Assembly (NCBI GenBank): GCA_964604015.1
Contig: CAZRXF010000012.1
Location: forward strand, 186,001-250,000
DNA length: 64,000 bases
Direction: 5' to 3'
Source of the DNA: CANNBR01 sp964604015
Lineage (GTDB): Bacteria; Babelota; Babeliae; Babelales; CAIQNR01
This document shows positions 35,888 through 43,904 of this stretch, in pieces (position 1 is the stretch's first letter; every line of letters starts with the position of its first letter). The notes under the pieces are model-generated. The model saw only the letters and a list, made by a program, of their open reading frames with translations. It was not told the origin of the DNA and ran no database searches. Position numbers and translations under genes: made by a program.

Positions 35888-36011
35888 AGGGAATAACCTC
35901 ACCTAAAACCCAGAATAACCTCACTCAAATAGGGTAATGGTCAATGAGAGCCTTGTAAAAAGCCTCTAGGTAAAGAAGGGTTATTGAGCTTAAATAGGTA
36001 TGGGTTGGTTT

Positions 36012-36042
36012 TTTCTAAGAGAGTGTTGTTCTTAGAAAAAGG
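36012..36042 (-). terminator. Terminator-like hairpin over the stop of family member 4
   Basis: TTTTTCTAAGA and TCTTAGAAAAA form an 11-bp stem around a 9-base loop, spanning the last codons of the 36015-36800 gene, with Ts following on the minus strand. It would reduce read-through into the downstream members. Confidence 0.5.
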
Positions 36043-36800
36043 TGTCCAGCAAGCCCGATGGTAGCACATGCAAGGGAATACCCAAAGGTGGTTGTTGCCG
36101 ATTGAGGTGAGAGATTTTTTCCGACAAGTAAGGTCTCTCGTAATGTTCTTTCAATGCCTACATGTTCATTCCACAGCAGTGATTGCGTTTTAAAATGGAA
36201 TGGTTTTCCTCGTTCAAGAAGCAGTGTGGGAGTAAGATCGACGGTGATGTCTTCACCTTCTTTTGTATGCTCATTTGTCCATGTTTTTACATAGTTTGTT
36301 ACCTCATCGATAAGCTTTCGAGGATCGAGATTTTCAAATTTTTTTGCTTCAGAAAATCGTGTGATGTAGAAGGTCTGGTTTTTTTCTGAAACGTGCTTTA
36401 GGCGATTCAATTTAATCGTAAGTTGATAAAGACAATGCTGCGGTTGTTTTGAAAAAATTGAGCTGATGTTGACTCTATGTTTTTGAGAGTAAAGAAATCC
36501 TTTAAGGCATTCTGTGTGTGCAAGAACAAGCCCAGAAATGGACATCATACCAAAGAGACATTGTGCGGTTTCTTGAGCGAATAGACGTTCAACTTGTACT
36601 GGAGGGTTATGTCCAAAGGCTGCAAAAAGGGGCCAGGAGGGAGCTGTTAGCCCAATAAGAAAGGGGATTTCGATTGTTGTGATGATGTCAATTAATGAAA
36701 AGTGTCCTGAGGAAAATGAAGGGATGGACAAATGTTCTTGGCAGTGGGTTTCAGCTGAATGAGTAAGGAACAGAAGTGAAAGAAGAAGTGGGCGATACAT
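36015..36800 (-). CDS. Membrane protein of five-member paralogue family (member 4, 261 aa)
   Basis: MYRPLLLSLLFLTHSAETHC is a signal peptide. Hydrophobic helices follow (IEIPFLIGLTAPSWPLFAAF and CLFGMMSISGLVLA). The family domain at about 135-225 reads YQLTIKLNRLKHV, then RKLIDEVTNYVKTW, then ITVDLTPTLLLERGKPFHF and LLWNEHVGIERTLRETLLVG. The LWNEH-G-LE-E phrase is shared with member 5, so 4 and 5 form one subgroup. A C-terminal helix (TTFGYSLACATIGLAGHLFL) closes the protein. No strong SD is visible before the ATG. Confidence 0.7.
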   Translation of the reverse strand: MYRPLLLSLLFLTHSAETHCQEHLSIPSFSSGHFSLIDIITTIEIPFLIGLTAPSWPLFAAFGHNPPVQVERLFAQETAQCLFGMMSISGLVLAHTECLKGFLYSQKHRVNISSIFSKQPQHCLYQLTIKLNRLKHVSEKNQTFYITRFSEAKKFENLDPRKLIDEVTNYVKTWTNEHTKEGEDITVDLTPTLLLERGKPFHFKTQSLLWNEHVGIERTLRETLLVGKNLSPQSATTTFGYSLACATIGLAGHLFLRTTLS

Positions 36801-36836
36801 GGTTTTTTGGGAAGGAAGGGGGTTTGAGGTGATTGG

Positions 36837-37403
36837 TTAGTTGGCTGATTTTAGAAGATAGATATCAAGAGCAAGAACGAGGGCTGCAACGGTAACTGCA
36901 CAGGCAGTTTGATGCACCTTTTTGTTGCGGGTGAGCTGGTAATAAAGCTTTGCAAATCTGCCCTCACGCGCTTGGTAATAGTCTGCGATTTTCTGTTTCT
37001 CCTGGGGTGTGGCAAAGAATCGATCAGGAGTGGAAAGAATAGTTTTTGAAGGCATAGACCCCCCTTGATCACAAAGGTTGGCATCAAATCCTATTTTTCC
37101 GACGAGAAATTCGGCCATTGCAAGGCTGCGGGCAAAATCAAGGGGGCTTCCATCTTCGTGGCTCATGGCATAGTTTTTGAGGAACGGATTTTTCGCAAAT
37201 AATGTTTCAACTTCAGTGACCTGGTTGTTTTTTAGTGCCTCTGCAAGTGCTTGATAATCAGCGGGAAGCTTCTTTTTGAGGCGTTCGATAAGTTGATCGT
37301 GGAGGTCTGGGGTTTTGCAAAAATGTTGAGTTGCGTTTTCTGCCTGAGCGTTAAACACGGTCAGAGACAGAAAAAGGGGTAATAAAAATGAACGGTACAG
37401 CAT
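36837..37403 (-). CDS. Exported ankyrin-like protein with C-terminal TM helix (188 aa)
   Basis: The start at 37403 lies four bases after the upstream gene's stop. A signal peptide (MLYRSFLLPLFLSLTVFNAQA) is followed by two ankyrin-like helix pairs: LAEALKNNQVTEVETLFAKN and GSPLDFARSLAMAEFLVGK, then a helix-rich stretch with DRFFATPQEKQKIADYY. A C-terminal transmembrane helix (AVTVAALVLALDIYLL) anchors it. It is a paralogue of the next gene, with the same SPLDFARSLAMAEFL / TPLHFVKSLSMARFL core. Ankyrin repeats mediate protein binding and are common in symbiont host-interaction proteins. Confidence 0.7.
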   Translation of the reverse strand: MLYRSFLLPLFLSLTVFNAQAENATQHFCKTPDLHDQLIERLKKKLPADYQALAEALKNNQVTEVETLFAKNPFLKNYAMSHEDGSPLDFARSLAMAEFLVGKIGFDANLCDQGGSMPSKTILSTPDRFFATPQEKQKIADYYQAREGRFAKLYYQLTRNKKVHQTACAVTVAALVLALDIYLLKSAN

Positions 37404-37407
37404 GGGT

Positions 37408-38025
37408 TTAAAGTCCCTGTAAGGTTTTGTATTTGATAAGAAAAATTTCGATAAGTACTGCCAAGTTGGCAACCATGATCGTTCCCATGGCGGCAACAGA
37501 AAGCTTCATTTGAAGGTCTTTGTTTGAAAATAACTGGCTTTTAAGTTTAGGAAAGAACTGCTCCCGTTTTTTTAAATAACGAACAATCGCTTTCTGTTCT
37601 TGCACTGAAATAAAGCGATCCCGTTTGCTGCGCGCAAGGGCGTAGGAAGGTGTTTCGCCCCATTCATCGCAGGCACTGGCTGAAATGCCAGCTTCTTTGG
37701 TAAGAAAGCGTGCCATGCTTAAACTTTTTACAAAATGGAGTGGTGTTCCTGCTGGCTGATACGAAAAAGGAACAAGGCCGGGAAATTCACTGAAAATCTG
37801 ACGTGCTGCCGCAACATCATCTGATTCTATGGCTTCACACAGTTGGGCATAGCCTTCTGCAAGAATTTTGGTACGCACCGGTGGATGCACAATTGGTTGA
37901 TCAACCGCACTTACTTCCTTGTGTGGTTCATGAGAAACAGGGTGAAGCAAGCTCGATGTTGCACAAAAGAAAAAAGAGAAGATGATGCGAGAGATAGTGG
38001 CTGAATGGGAACGTGAGGGGAACAT
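37408..38025 (-). CDS. Exported ankyrin-like protein with C-terminal TM helix (205 aa)
   Basis: The signal peptide region is MFPSRSHSATISRIIFSFFF. Ankyrin-like units are LCEAIESDDVAAARQIFSEF, then GTPLHFVKSLSMARFLTKEA, then CDEWGETPSYALARS. A charged helix with DRFISVQEQKAIVRYLKKRE is shared with the downstream paralogue, and a C-terminal membrane helix (AAMGTIMVANLAVLIEIFLI) completes the topology. It lies between family members 4 and 5, so both families are probably expressed together. Confidence 0.7.
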   Translation of the reverse strand: MFPSRSHSATISRIIFSFFFCATSSLLHPVSHEPHKEVSAVDQPIVHPPVRTKILAEGYAQLCEAIESDDVAAARQIFSEFPGLVPFSYQPAGTPLHFVKSLSMARFLTKEAGISASACDEWGETPSYALARSKRDRFISVQEQKAIVRYLKKREQFFPKLKSQLFSNKDLQMKLSVAAMGTIMVANLAVLIEIFLIKYKTLQGL

Positions 38026-38059
38026 GATAACTTTACAAAAAAAGGTGGAACGGAAGGGG

Positions 38060-38710
38060 TTATAACTTACAAATTAAAAGGAGCAGGGGAGCTGAAAGAA
38101 CTGAGCCAATGGTAAAATTTTTTACGGTTTCAAAAATGTCATCAGACAGAGTGGTTCCTGCAAGAAAGAATTTCTTTTCAAGTTCTAGTGCAACGCCGTG
38201 CTCTTTGTTCCAGAGGGTGTAAAGTGGAGCAAAGCTAATTTTCTTTCCTGTCTTGGTAACAATACGCGGTTCGATAAGAACACGCACAAGATAATTTTCC
38301 TGTGTGATGGTTTCCCTTAAAAATGTATCTACTTTTTCAATAAGTTCAGTCGGCACCGATGCGTTAAATGTCCTGCGCATGGTGGTCTCAGCATCTCTGA
38401 GGGTGACGGTTACCGAGTACGTGGCTCCCGTTGGATTTTTAAAAAAGGCATGTTGTACGTTTCTTTGGTATGTAGCCCAGTGGTAGATGCCGCGCACAAA
38501 GCTTGCATGCATCATGTATTCACCCACCACAAACGATGGAATGGCAACAACGCCAACTGCTTTTGCCAAGAGAACAAGTGATTGTTTTTTTGTTCGTTTT
38601 TTCTTTTTGCGCAAGGACGGTTTTTGAGATTGAAAGGCCGGTGATGCGTCGGCGGCGGTAGCTTGCCCTAGAAGAGTGGCAAGGGTGAGAGATAGTAATA
38701 AGCGAGACAC
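38060..38710 (-). CDS. Membrane protein of five-member paralogue family (member 5, 216 aa)
   Basis: The GTG start at 38710 has GGAG upstream at good spacing. Signal peptide MSRLLLSLTLATLLGQATA is followed by a very basic stretch (KPSLRKKKKRTKKQSL) and a hydrophobic segment (VLLAKAVGVVAIPSFVVGEY). The family domain at about 85-185 reads YSVTVTLRDAETTMRRTFNA, then ELIEKVDTFLRETI, then VRVLIEPRIVTKTGKKISF and LWNKEHGVALELEKKFFLAG. A C-terminal helix follows (FTIGSVLSAPLLLLICKL). First gene of the array. Confidence 0.75.
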   Translation of the reverse strand: MSRLLLSLTLATLLGQATAADASPAFQSQKPSLRKKKKRTKKQSLVLLAKAVGVVAIPSFVVGEYMMHASFVRGIYHWATYQRNVQHAFFKNPTGATYSVTVTLRDAETTMRRTFNASVPTELIEKVDTFLRETITQENYLVRVLIEPRIVTKTGKKISFAPLYTLWNKEHGVALELEKKFFLAGTTLSDDIFETVKNFTIGSVLSAPLLLLICKL

Positions 38711-38773
38711 GGCTCGAACTCCACAAAAAGATAGTAGAAGGCGTTGAATAATATGATCTAGAAGTGTAATCCG

Positions 38774-38843
38774 AACCTTCCCTTTTGCAAGGAATTTTTA
38801 AAAAATTATGAAAGTTTTTTTAATTCCTTACAAAAGGGGGAAG
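38774..38843. repeat. Long imperfect inverted repeat upstream of the array
   Basis: CTTCCC-TTTTGCAAGGAATT pairs with AATTCCTTACAAAAGGGGGAAG around an A/T-rich centre. It lies between the peroxiredoxin gene end and the start of the paralogue array, where it could terminate the former or act as an operator for the latter. A second hairpin TCTAGGG...CCCCTAGA follows at about 38850-38871. Confidence 0.55.
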
Positions 38844-38884
38844 CGATTTCTAGGGCGCCATCCCCTAGACAGATGGAAATGGGC

Positions 38885-39433
38885 TTATTTTTGAGATTCC
38901 GTAGCAAACCCGAATTCCTTCAGAATCTGGTTAGCATGATCCTTGGTTTTGATGTTTTTAAGGATCTTTACGATCTTGTTTTTCTCGTCGACCAGGAAGG
39001 TAATGCGGGAGTTAAAAAAGGTGCCAGCCGTACCATAGAGCTTAATAACTTCACTTTTGGCATCACTTAACAGGGTAAACGGCAAATGGTGTTTTTCAGT
39101 GAATTTTTTGTGGGAATTAACTGAATCAGCGCTTATTCCAAGGACGGTAACCCCTTTTTCTTTCAGTTCCGTGTGGCCATCTCTGAGACTGCATGCCTGT
39201 TTAGTGCATCCTGGTGTTGCATCCATCGGGTAGAAATAGACCGCTTTTTTCCCAGGAACTGAGTGCAAGGTGACCATCTCTCCTTTTTCGTTGGGGAGTG
39301 TGAAGTTGGGGGCGGTATCGCCCACTTTAAGAGTGACTAGCTTTTTGTTTGCAGGCTCTTTTTTGCTGACAGCAACAAGCAATGCACTTGATAACAGACC
39401 AGCGCAACATATGAGGATGAGGGAGATTTTCAT
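38885..39433 (-). CDS. bcp: Thioredoxin-dependent peroxiredoxin, BCP/PrxQ family, membrane-anchored
   Basis: The start at 39433 follows AGGAAT. An N-terminal hydrophobic leader (MKISLILICCAGLLSSALLV) is unusual for BCP, which is normally cytoplasmic, and implies periplasmic or membrane-bound action. The catalytic region YFYPMDATPGCTKQACSLRD holds the peroxidatic Cys and, five residues later, the resolving Cys of the atypical 2-Cys PrxQ type. GISADSVNSHKKF and LLSDAKSEV are family-typical. It reduces hydroperoxides, possibly host-derived oxidants. Confidence 0.93.
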   Translation of the reverse strand: MKISLILICCAGLLSSALLVAVSKKEPANKKLVTLKVGDTAPNFTLPNEKGEMVTLHSVPGKKAVYFYPMDATPGCTKQACSLRDGHTELKEKGVTVLGISADSVNSHKKFTEKHHLPFTLLSDAKSEVIKLYGTAGTFFNSRITFLVDEKNKIVKILKNIKTKDHANQILKEFGFATESQK

Positions 39434-39481
39434 ACGATTCCTTTTTTTCAATGTACAAACTATCTTTTGTGACCTGTGGGC

Positions 39482-40111
39482 CTAATCTACCTCAGAAGTT
39501 TTATTTGCAGTAGTGTCTTCTGCTGCCAATACATCACTGACCCAGTAAAAAGTACCCAGTCCCACTACTGCAGCTCCGCCGTATCTCTTTATGGCATCTC
39601 CTAGCATCCACCAGATTACCCCTGTTCCAATGGTGCCTGCTAAAACGTAGGTCGCTGCCTTTTTCCCTTGCGGTGATAAAGCTGCAGTTTTTAGTTGTGA
39701 AATAACGGCGCCCCGATTAGTTGTCAGTGCGCTTAACGCATTAACGAGAGCATTGTTGCCCATGGCTGCAACGCCTGACTGAGAGTTTTCCCCAGCTGTT
39801 AGTGGTTCTGATTGAACACGAGATCCTGTCATGATCATTCTAAGAACCTCACGTGCATTTTCAGCTGGTGAGTGTCCAGTGACTCGTTTGAGAACTGTGG
39901 GTGCTACCACTCCTGCAGCGAAGAACGCTACATCACTTGGAAGGTGTGCGGTTGCAAGGGTGGCAAAAGCTGCAGCTGCTCCGGCAGCTGTTCTGGGAGA
40001 GAGAACGAGAGCCGATTGATTAGGTTGCCCCACTGGAACAGCCTCAGCTGATGCACTAAGAAAATTCGTGTACAGACACATGACAAACACACTTAACGAC
40101 AATTTTTTCAT
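39482..40111 (-). CDS. Exported Ala-rich protein, unknown (209 aa)
   Basis: The ATG follows AAGGGG. The signal peptide is MKKLSLSVFVMCLYTNFLSASA. The mature protein has an Ala-rich hydrophobic region (TAAGAAAAFATLATAHLPSDV), a polar helical middle and two hydrophobic segments near the end (AATYVLAGTIGTGVIWWML and AAVVGLGTFYWVSDVLA). Envelope localisation is likely. I recognise no family. Confidence 0.65.
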   Translation of the reverse strand: MKKLSLSVFVMCLYTNFLSASAEAVPVGQPNQSALVLSPRTAAGAAAAFATLATAHLPSDVAFFAAGVVAPTVLKRVTGHSPAENAREVLRMIMTGSRVQSEPLTAGENSQSGVAAMGNNALVNALSALTTNRGAVISQLKTAALSPQGKKAATYVLAGTIGTGVIWWMLGDAIKRYGGAAVVGLGTFYWVSDVLAAEDTTANKTSEVD

Positions 40112-40286
40112 AATAACCCCTTGGTTTGTATGAGTAATGTATCAGGATGGGCAGTTTATAGTGTTAGGAAGGAGAAATCCATTTTGTTTCTTTGCAAAAG
40201 AAGGAGATACCTGACTACGCATGGGAATGCTAGTCAATGGTTGCTATACTATGGCCTTATTTTATTTTTTAAAAAAAGAGGTTGTG

Positions 40287-41900
40287 ATGAACAAGATATC
40301 GTTAGGTGTTGTGACCGGAGGATCGTTGGTTGATGGCCTAACGATGCGTGTGTCCCCAGAGTTAGAATTGGGCGTACTCAAAACAGGCAAGTTTGTGAGT
40401 GTTGCGTGCCAGGGGGCTACCTTTTTTTGTTTAATGACTGACATTGGGCTTCATGTCAGTAACCCAGATATCTTGCTCTATCCTCCTTCTGATTCAGAGA
40501 CACTTTTGATGTCGGTACTCAAACGTCGAACGGTGTATGCCACTGCGCAGTTAAAGCCGATGGTTATGTTAACGCAGGCACAGGAAATTGTGCCGGTTAA
40601 AACGGTACCGGGACATTTTGCAAAGGTTTTTGAAGCGACAAGGCAAGATATCGCGCTTATCTTTGGGGATGAGCAGGAACGATCGGGCAAGTTTTTTTCG
40701 ATCGGAGCACCGATTGATATGGAAGCTTCAGTGTGCCTTGATCTTGAACGGCTGACCGAGCGTAGCACCGGTATTTTTGGAAAAACTGGAACGGGTAAAA
40801 CATTCTTGACGCGTCTTATTTTGGCAGGGCTTATTCATCGCAGAAAAGCAGTGGCCCTTATTTTTGATATGCATAGTGAATATGGACTTCAGGCGCGCAA
40901 AGAAGGGGCAGGGCACTCGTTTATCAAAGGGTTAAAGACCTTGTTTTCTGACCGTGTTGTTATTTTCTCATTGGACCCGGCGTCTACGCGTCGCAGAGGT
41001 GCAAGTGCCGATGTGGAAATTGTGCTTTCGTACCATGATGTGAACGTGGATGACATTATGTCACTTCAGCAGGAACTTAATCTGCATTCCACGGCTGTTG
41101 AAGCAGCGTATTTGATTAGTGCGAAATACAAGCACCAGTGGCTGGAAGTGCTTCTTTCTCAGACTGATTTGAAAGAATTTGCTGCTTCATTAGGTGCTCA
41201 TCCTGAATCGATCGCTGCGCTGTATCGAAAATTAAAACGCATTGAACGCTTTCCTTTTTTTAAACCAGCAGGAACGGGAATGGGAGCACAGCGAGCAACA
41301 TCAGTGATCGATCAAATGATGGAATATCTGTTGCGTGGTGTGAATGTGTGCGTTGAGTTTGGAAACTACACGTCTTCATTTTGCTACCTTTTGATTTCAA
41401 ATATCATCACGCGCCGCATTCACAGTGAATACATTGCGCAAACGGAAAAGTTCTTAGGATCGCAAAACAAAGGAGATGAGCCGACAAAGCTCATGATTTG
41501 TATCGAGGAAGCACACAAATTCTTAAACCCTGCAGCTGCGCGTCAGACTATCTTTGGGACTATTGCACGAGAAATGCGAAAATATTATGTCTCGCTGTTG
41601 GTGGTCGATCAGCGTCCTTCGGGCATTGATCAAGAGATTATCTCTCAGCTTGGGACCAAGATTGTGGCGCAGTTAAGTGATGAAAACGATATCCAAGCTG
41701 TTCTTACCGGAACATCGAATGCTTCTGCATTACGTTCTGTGCTTGCAACGCTTGATACCAAAAAACAAGCACTTATTCTTGGTCATGCGGTTGCCATGCC
41801 CGTTGTAGTACAGACACGAGAATATGATGAAAAGTTTTATTCAGATGTGCAGGGAGTGCAATTGAAAAACATCGATGCGGTTGTGAAAGAGCTTTTTTGA
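40287..41900 (+). CDS. herA: HerA-type DNA translocase/helicase (FtsK-HerA superfamily ATPase)
   Basis: The product has 537 residues from the start at 40287 (GAGG upstream). An N-terminal HAS-barrel-like domain (about 1-130) is followed by the DUF87 ATPase domain with Walker A GKTGTGKTFLTR near residue 165, the following acidic motif IFDMHSEYG, Walker B LMICIEEAHKF, and the arginine/sensor region VVDQRPSGIDQEI. Archaeal HerA works with the nuclease NurA in DNA end resection; bacterial homologues pair with Sir2 or nuclease partners in some defence systems. No such partner is adjacent here. Flanked by unrelated exported-protein genes. Confidence 0.85.
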   Translation: MNKISLGVVTGGSLVDGLTMRVSPELELGVLKTGKFVSVACQGATFFCLMTDIGLHVSNPDILLYPPSDSETLLMSVLKRRTVYATAQLKPMVMLTQAQEIVPVKTVPGHFAKVFEATRQDIALIFGDEQERSGKFFSIGAPIDMEASVCLDLERLTERSTGIFGKTGTGKTFLTRLILAGLIHRRKAVALIFDMHSEYGLQARKEGAGHSFIKGLKTLFSDRVVIFSLDPASTRRRGASADVEIVLSYHDVNVDDIMSLQQELNLHSTAVEAAYLISAKYKHQWLEVLLSQTDLKEFAASLGAHPESIAALYRKLKRIERFPFFKPAGTGMGAQRATSVIDQMMEYLLRGVNVCVEFGNYTSSFCYLLISNIITRRIHSEYIAQTEKFLGSQNKGDEPTKLMICIEEAHKFLNPAAARQTIFGTIAREMRKYYVSLLVVDQRPSGIDQEIISQLGTKIVAQLSDENDIQAVLTGTSNASALRSVLATLDTKKQALILGHAVAMPVVVQTREYDEKFYSDVQGVQLKNIDAVVKELF

Positions 41901-41931
41901 TCAATTTTTTTCTGGCGTTAATCATTTACCA

Positions 41932-43023
41932 TCAAAAAAAGACACTTGCATCCTCGAATCCTCTGATTCTAAATCTTAATTTAAATAACTCCCAATTTTT
42001 TTGCAGAAGAATGGCAGCAGCTTGTCTAGGGGTTGCGTAGGCGAAGAATGGTTTTACCTCCTTGGCAGAGAATTTGAAAAGATACTTTTGAGAAGTTACT
42101 GACAGACTCTCTGGTGCCTTTTCAATACAGATACAACTGTGAGTTACAGATTCCTGATTATAAAGGTAAGCTACGGTTAACTGCGTTGTGGGAGTATCCC
42201 AGTTCCATGTGCCGTCTTTAAAGATAGAGAGGTATTCTGGTTTTATTTCCTGCGTAGTAGATGCTAATTTTTTTATTTCGTTCTCGATTTCAGCTTCTAC
42301 AGTTTTTCTTTCTTCGGTGAAATCGCTTGCTAAAGAGAGCGCCTGCTCTTCTGACTCTGCAATCTTTTTTTGTGTCTTTTCGCTTGCAGCAGGAGCTGAG
42401 AAATTCCATTCCTTGTCATAGTGGGAAACCTCATCTTTTCCAAGTAAAAAATTAGCAGCGTCAGTTGCTGTGGCATTACCGAGAAATTCTGTTTTTTTTC
42501 TTTCATCCTGAAACCTTAAAAGATCCGGTAGCGTTTCTGTAGGAAGAGGGTCCATAGAAAATAGTTCAGACATAGGTGTTTCTCCTGAGCAAACGACAGT
42601 GCGCTGGAAGATGCGTGGTTTTTCAGATTCACAGGAAGGGATAGGTCGTCTTGAAATGATAGAAGCCTTCGACTGTTTATCTGTAAAAAAATAATAAGAA
42701 GCACTCTTTGTGACTGTTACAAAAGCAGTAGTAGTACTTCCTTGTGCTTTTTTTACGTCAATACAATAATCATGCTGTGAGCGATTGTATTTTATAAGTC
42801 TTTCTGCATGGGATTGTATCAAATCAGCTTTTTGATTGGCAGAGGTCTGTTTTTGGGAAAGTAAGGAATGTAAGGCATCGTCAGTTTCTTGAACTGGTAA
42901 TGAGGGGAAGTCTCTCATAAAGGCCTTGTTTACCTTATTTAAAGGAGGTACAGGAGCCTGTGCGCCTATCGCATATCCGATATTTGCAAGAATAACCATA
43001 AGAAATTGGTTTTTTAGTATCAT
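41932..43023 (-). CDS. Exported protein with internal duplication, unknown (363 aa)
   Basis: A signal-like N-terminus (MILKNQFLMVILANIGYAIGA) leads to a soluble protein. Two regions resemble each other: HDYCIDVKKAQGSTTT...YYFFTDKQS at about 85-120 and HSCICIEKAPESLSVTSQKY near 300, each followed by a helix (TDAANFLLGKDE / RQAAAILLQKNWELF). A charged helical linker (EEQALSLASDFTEERK) separates them. I recognise no family. Convergent with herA. Confidence 0.65.
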   Translation of the reverse strand: MILKNQFLMVILANIGYAIGAQAPVPPLNKVNKAFMRDFPSLPVQETDDALHSLLSQKQTSANQKADLIQSHAERLIKYNRSQHDYCIDVKKAQGSTTTAFVTVTKSASYYFFTDKQSKASIISRRPIPSCESEKPRIFQRTVVCSGETPMSELFSMDPLPTETLPDLLRFQDERKKTEFLGNATATDAANFLLGKDEVSHYDKEWNFSAPAASEKTQKKIAESEEQALSLASDFTEERKTVEAEIENEIKKLASTTQEIKPEYLSIFKDGTWNWDTPTTQLTVAYLYNQESVTHSCICIEKAPESLSVTSQKYLFKFSAKEVKPFFAYATPRQAAAILLQKNWELFKLRFRIRGFEDASVFF

Positions 43024-43333
43024 TTTTGCTTTCTATACTTATTAAATATTTTATATCTGAAATATAATTGTATAGAAAATAGTAGGAACGTCAAATGGTG
43101 CCATTTGAGCTTGGTTTGGCTTTAAAAGTGTTCGTCGAATTGAAAAATAGTACCTTGATTGCAACTCTTTGAAAAAACGTAATCAGAAAGTATATAAAAT
43201 TCGTGTACTGTATCGATGGATTGTTGAACGAATATTTGGAAAAAATTTTTGGTTTTGTGGGTTAAGAACTTGTATTTCAGCTGAAAAATATGCTTTTTTC
43301 AAGAAACGTATTCATTTTTTAGGAGAATGGTCT
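43024..43333. other. 310-bp spacer with probable transposase remnant
   Basis: This holds the promoter regions of two divergent genes, a small palindrome (CAAATGG, TG, CCATTTG at about 43093-43108), and on the plus strand from 43151 an open frame resembling the C-terminus of an IS transposase. Nothing else is recognised. Confidence 0.4.
43151..43333 (+). pseudogene. Possible remnant of IS5-like transposase C-terminus
   Basis: The frame that later opens into the 43334 gene encodes KIRVLYRWIVERIFGKNF here, followed by GLRTC. R-W-x-V-E-R-x-F followed by L-R is the C-terminal pattern around the catalytic Glu of IS5-group DDE transposases. A stop codon lies just upstream and no inverted repeats were found, so at most a decayed fragment is left. 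Confidence 0.35.
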
Positions 43334-43840
43334 ATGGAAGGACGAAAAAAACTTATACTCATGATGTTGCTACCAACAGTTGTGATAGCAGTCTCAGATC
43401 GTAGAATAGAAGGGAACAGAGGAGTTGATCGAAAATCGGAATTTCTTCGGCATTGTTTTGGCCCGTTTCCAGCTGCAGGAAGCGCAGAACGATTGAGAGA
43501 GCTCCGTCGAAATGCCGAATGTGAACAGGGGGACTTTAGGGTAGTGGTTTTGGGAAAAGTAAGAGCATTCCTTTTAGATGAAGTGTGTGCTGCTTTACAG
43601 ACCGTTGCATCAGCAAAGGGTCATAACGTTGATAGGGAGGCTGTTCTCCCCCATGCAAATAGGTTTTTAGAATTAAAACTTGAAGATCCGTTTAGCCAAA
43701 AAAATGGAAATGTATGTATATATAATGTGCCTCCTGATCGGCTTCCTCGAAGTGTTTTTACCTACTTTGCACGGTCTTACTTGGTATCATCAAAAGCAAT
43801 CGAACGATTTATGGATGATGAGGGGATTAATTTTGACTAA
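43334..43840 (+). CDS. Exported protein, paralogue of the 44632 gene (168 aa)
   Basis: The start at 43334 follows AGGAG. The N-terminus MEGRKKLILMMLLPTVVIAVS is a short signal sequence. The body aligns with the 197-residue protein on the other side of the SET gene: a VRAFLLDEVCAALQTVA helix (partner: VREFILAEVTHAVQAVA), then VFTYFARSYLV (partner: AFTYFVSPYLI). Predicted all-helical. I recognise no family. Confidence 0.7.
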   Translation: MEGRKKLILMMLLPTVVIAVSDRRIEGNRGVDRKSEFLRHCFGPFPAAGSAERLRELRRNAECEQGDFRVVVLGKVRAFLLDEVCAALQTVASAKGHNVDREAVLPHANRFLELKLEDPFSQKNGNVCIYNVPPDRLPRSVFTYFARSYLVSSKAIERFMDDEGINFD

Positions 43841-43904
43841 ACGACAAATGATGATAGCTCTTACATAAGAGTTATTGTTTCCCCTATCAAAAAGTGGAGT
43901 GTTC

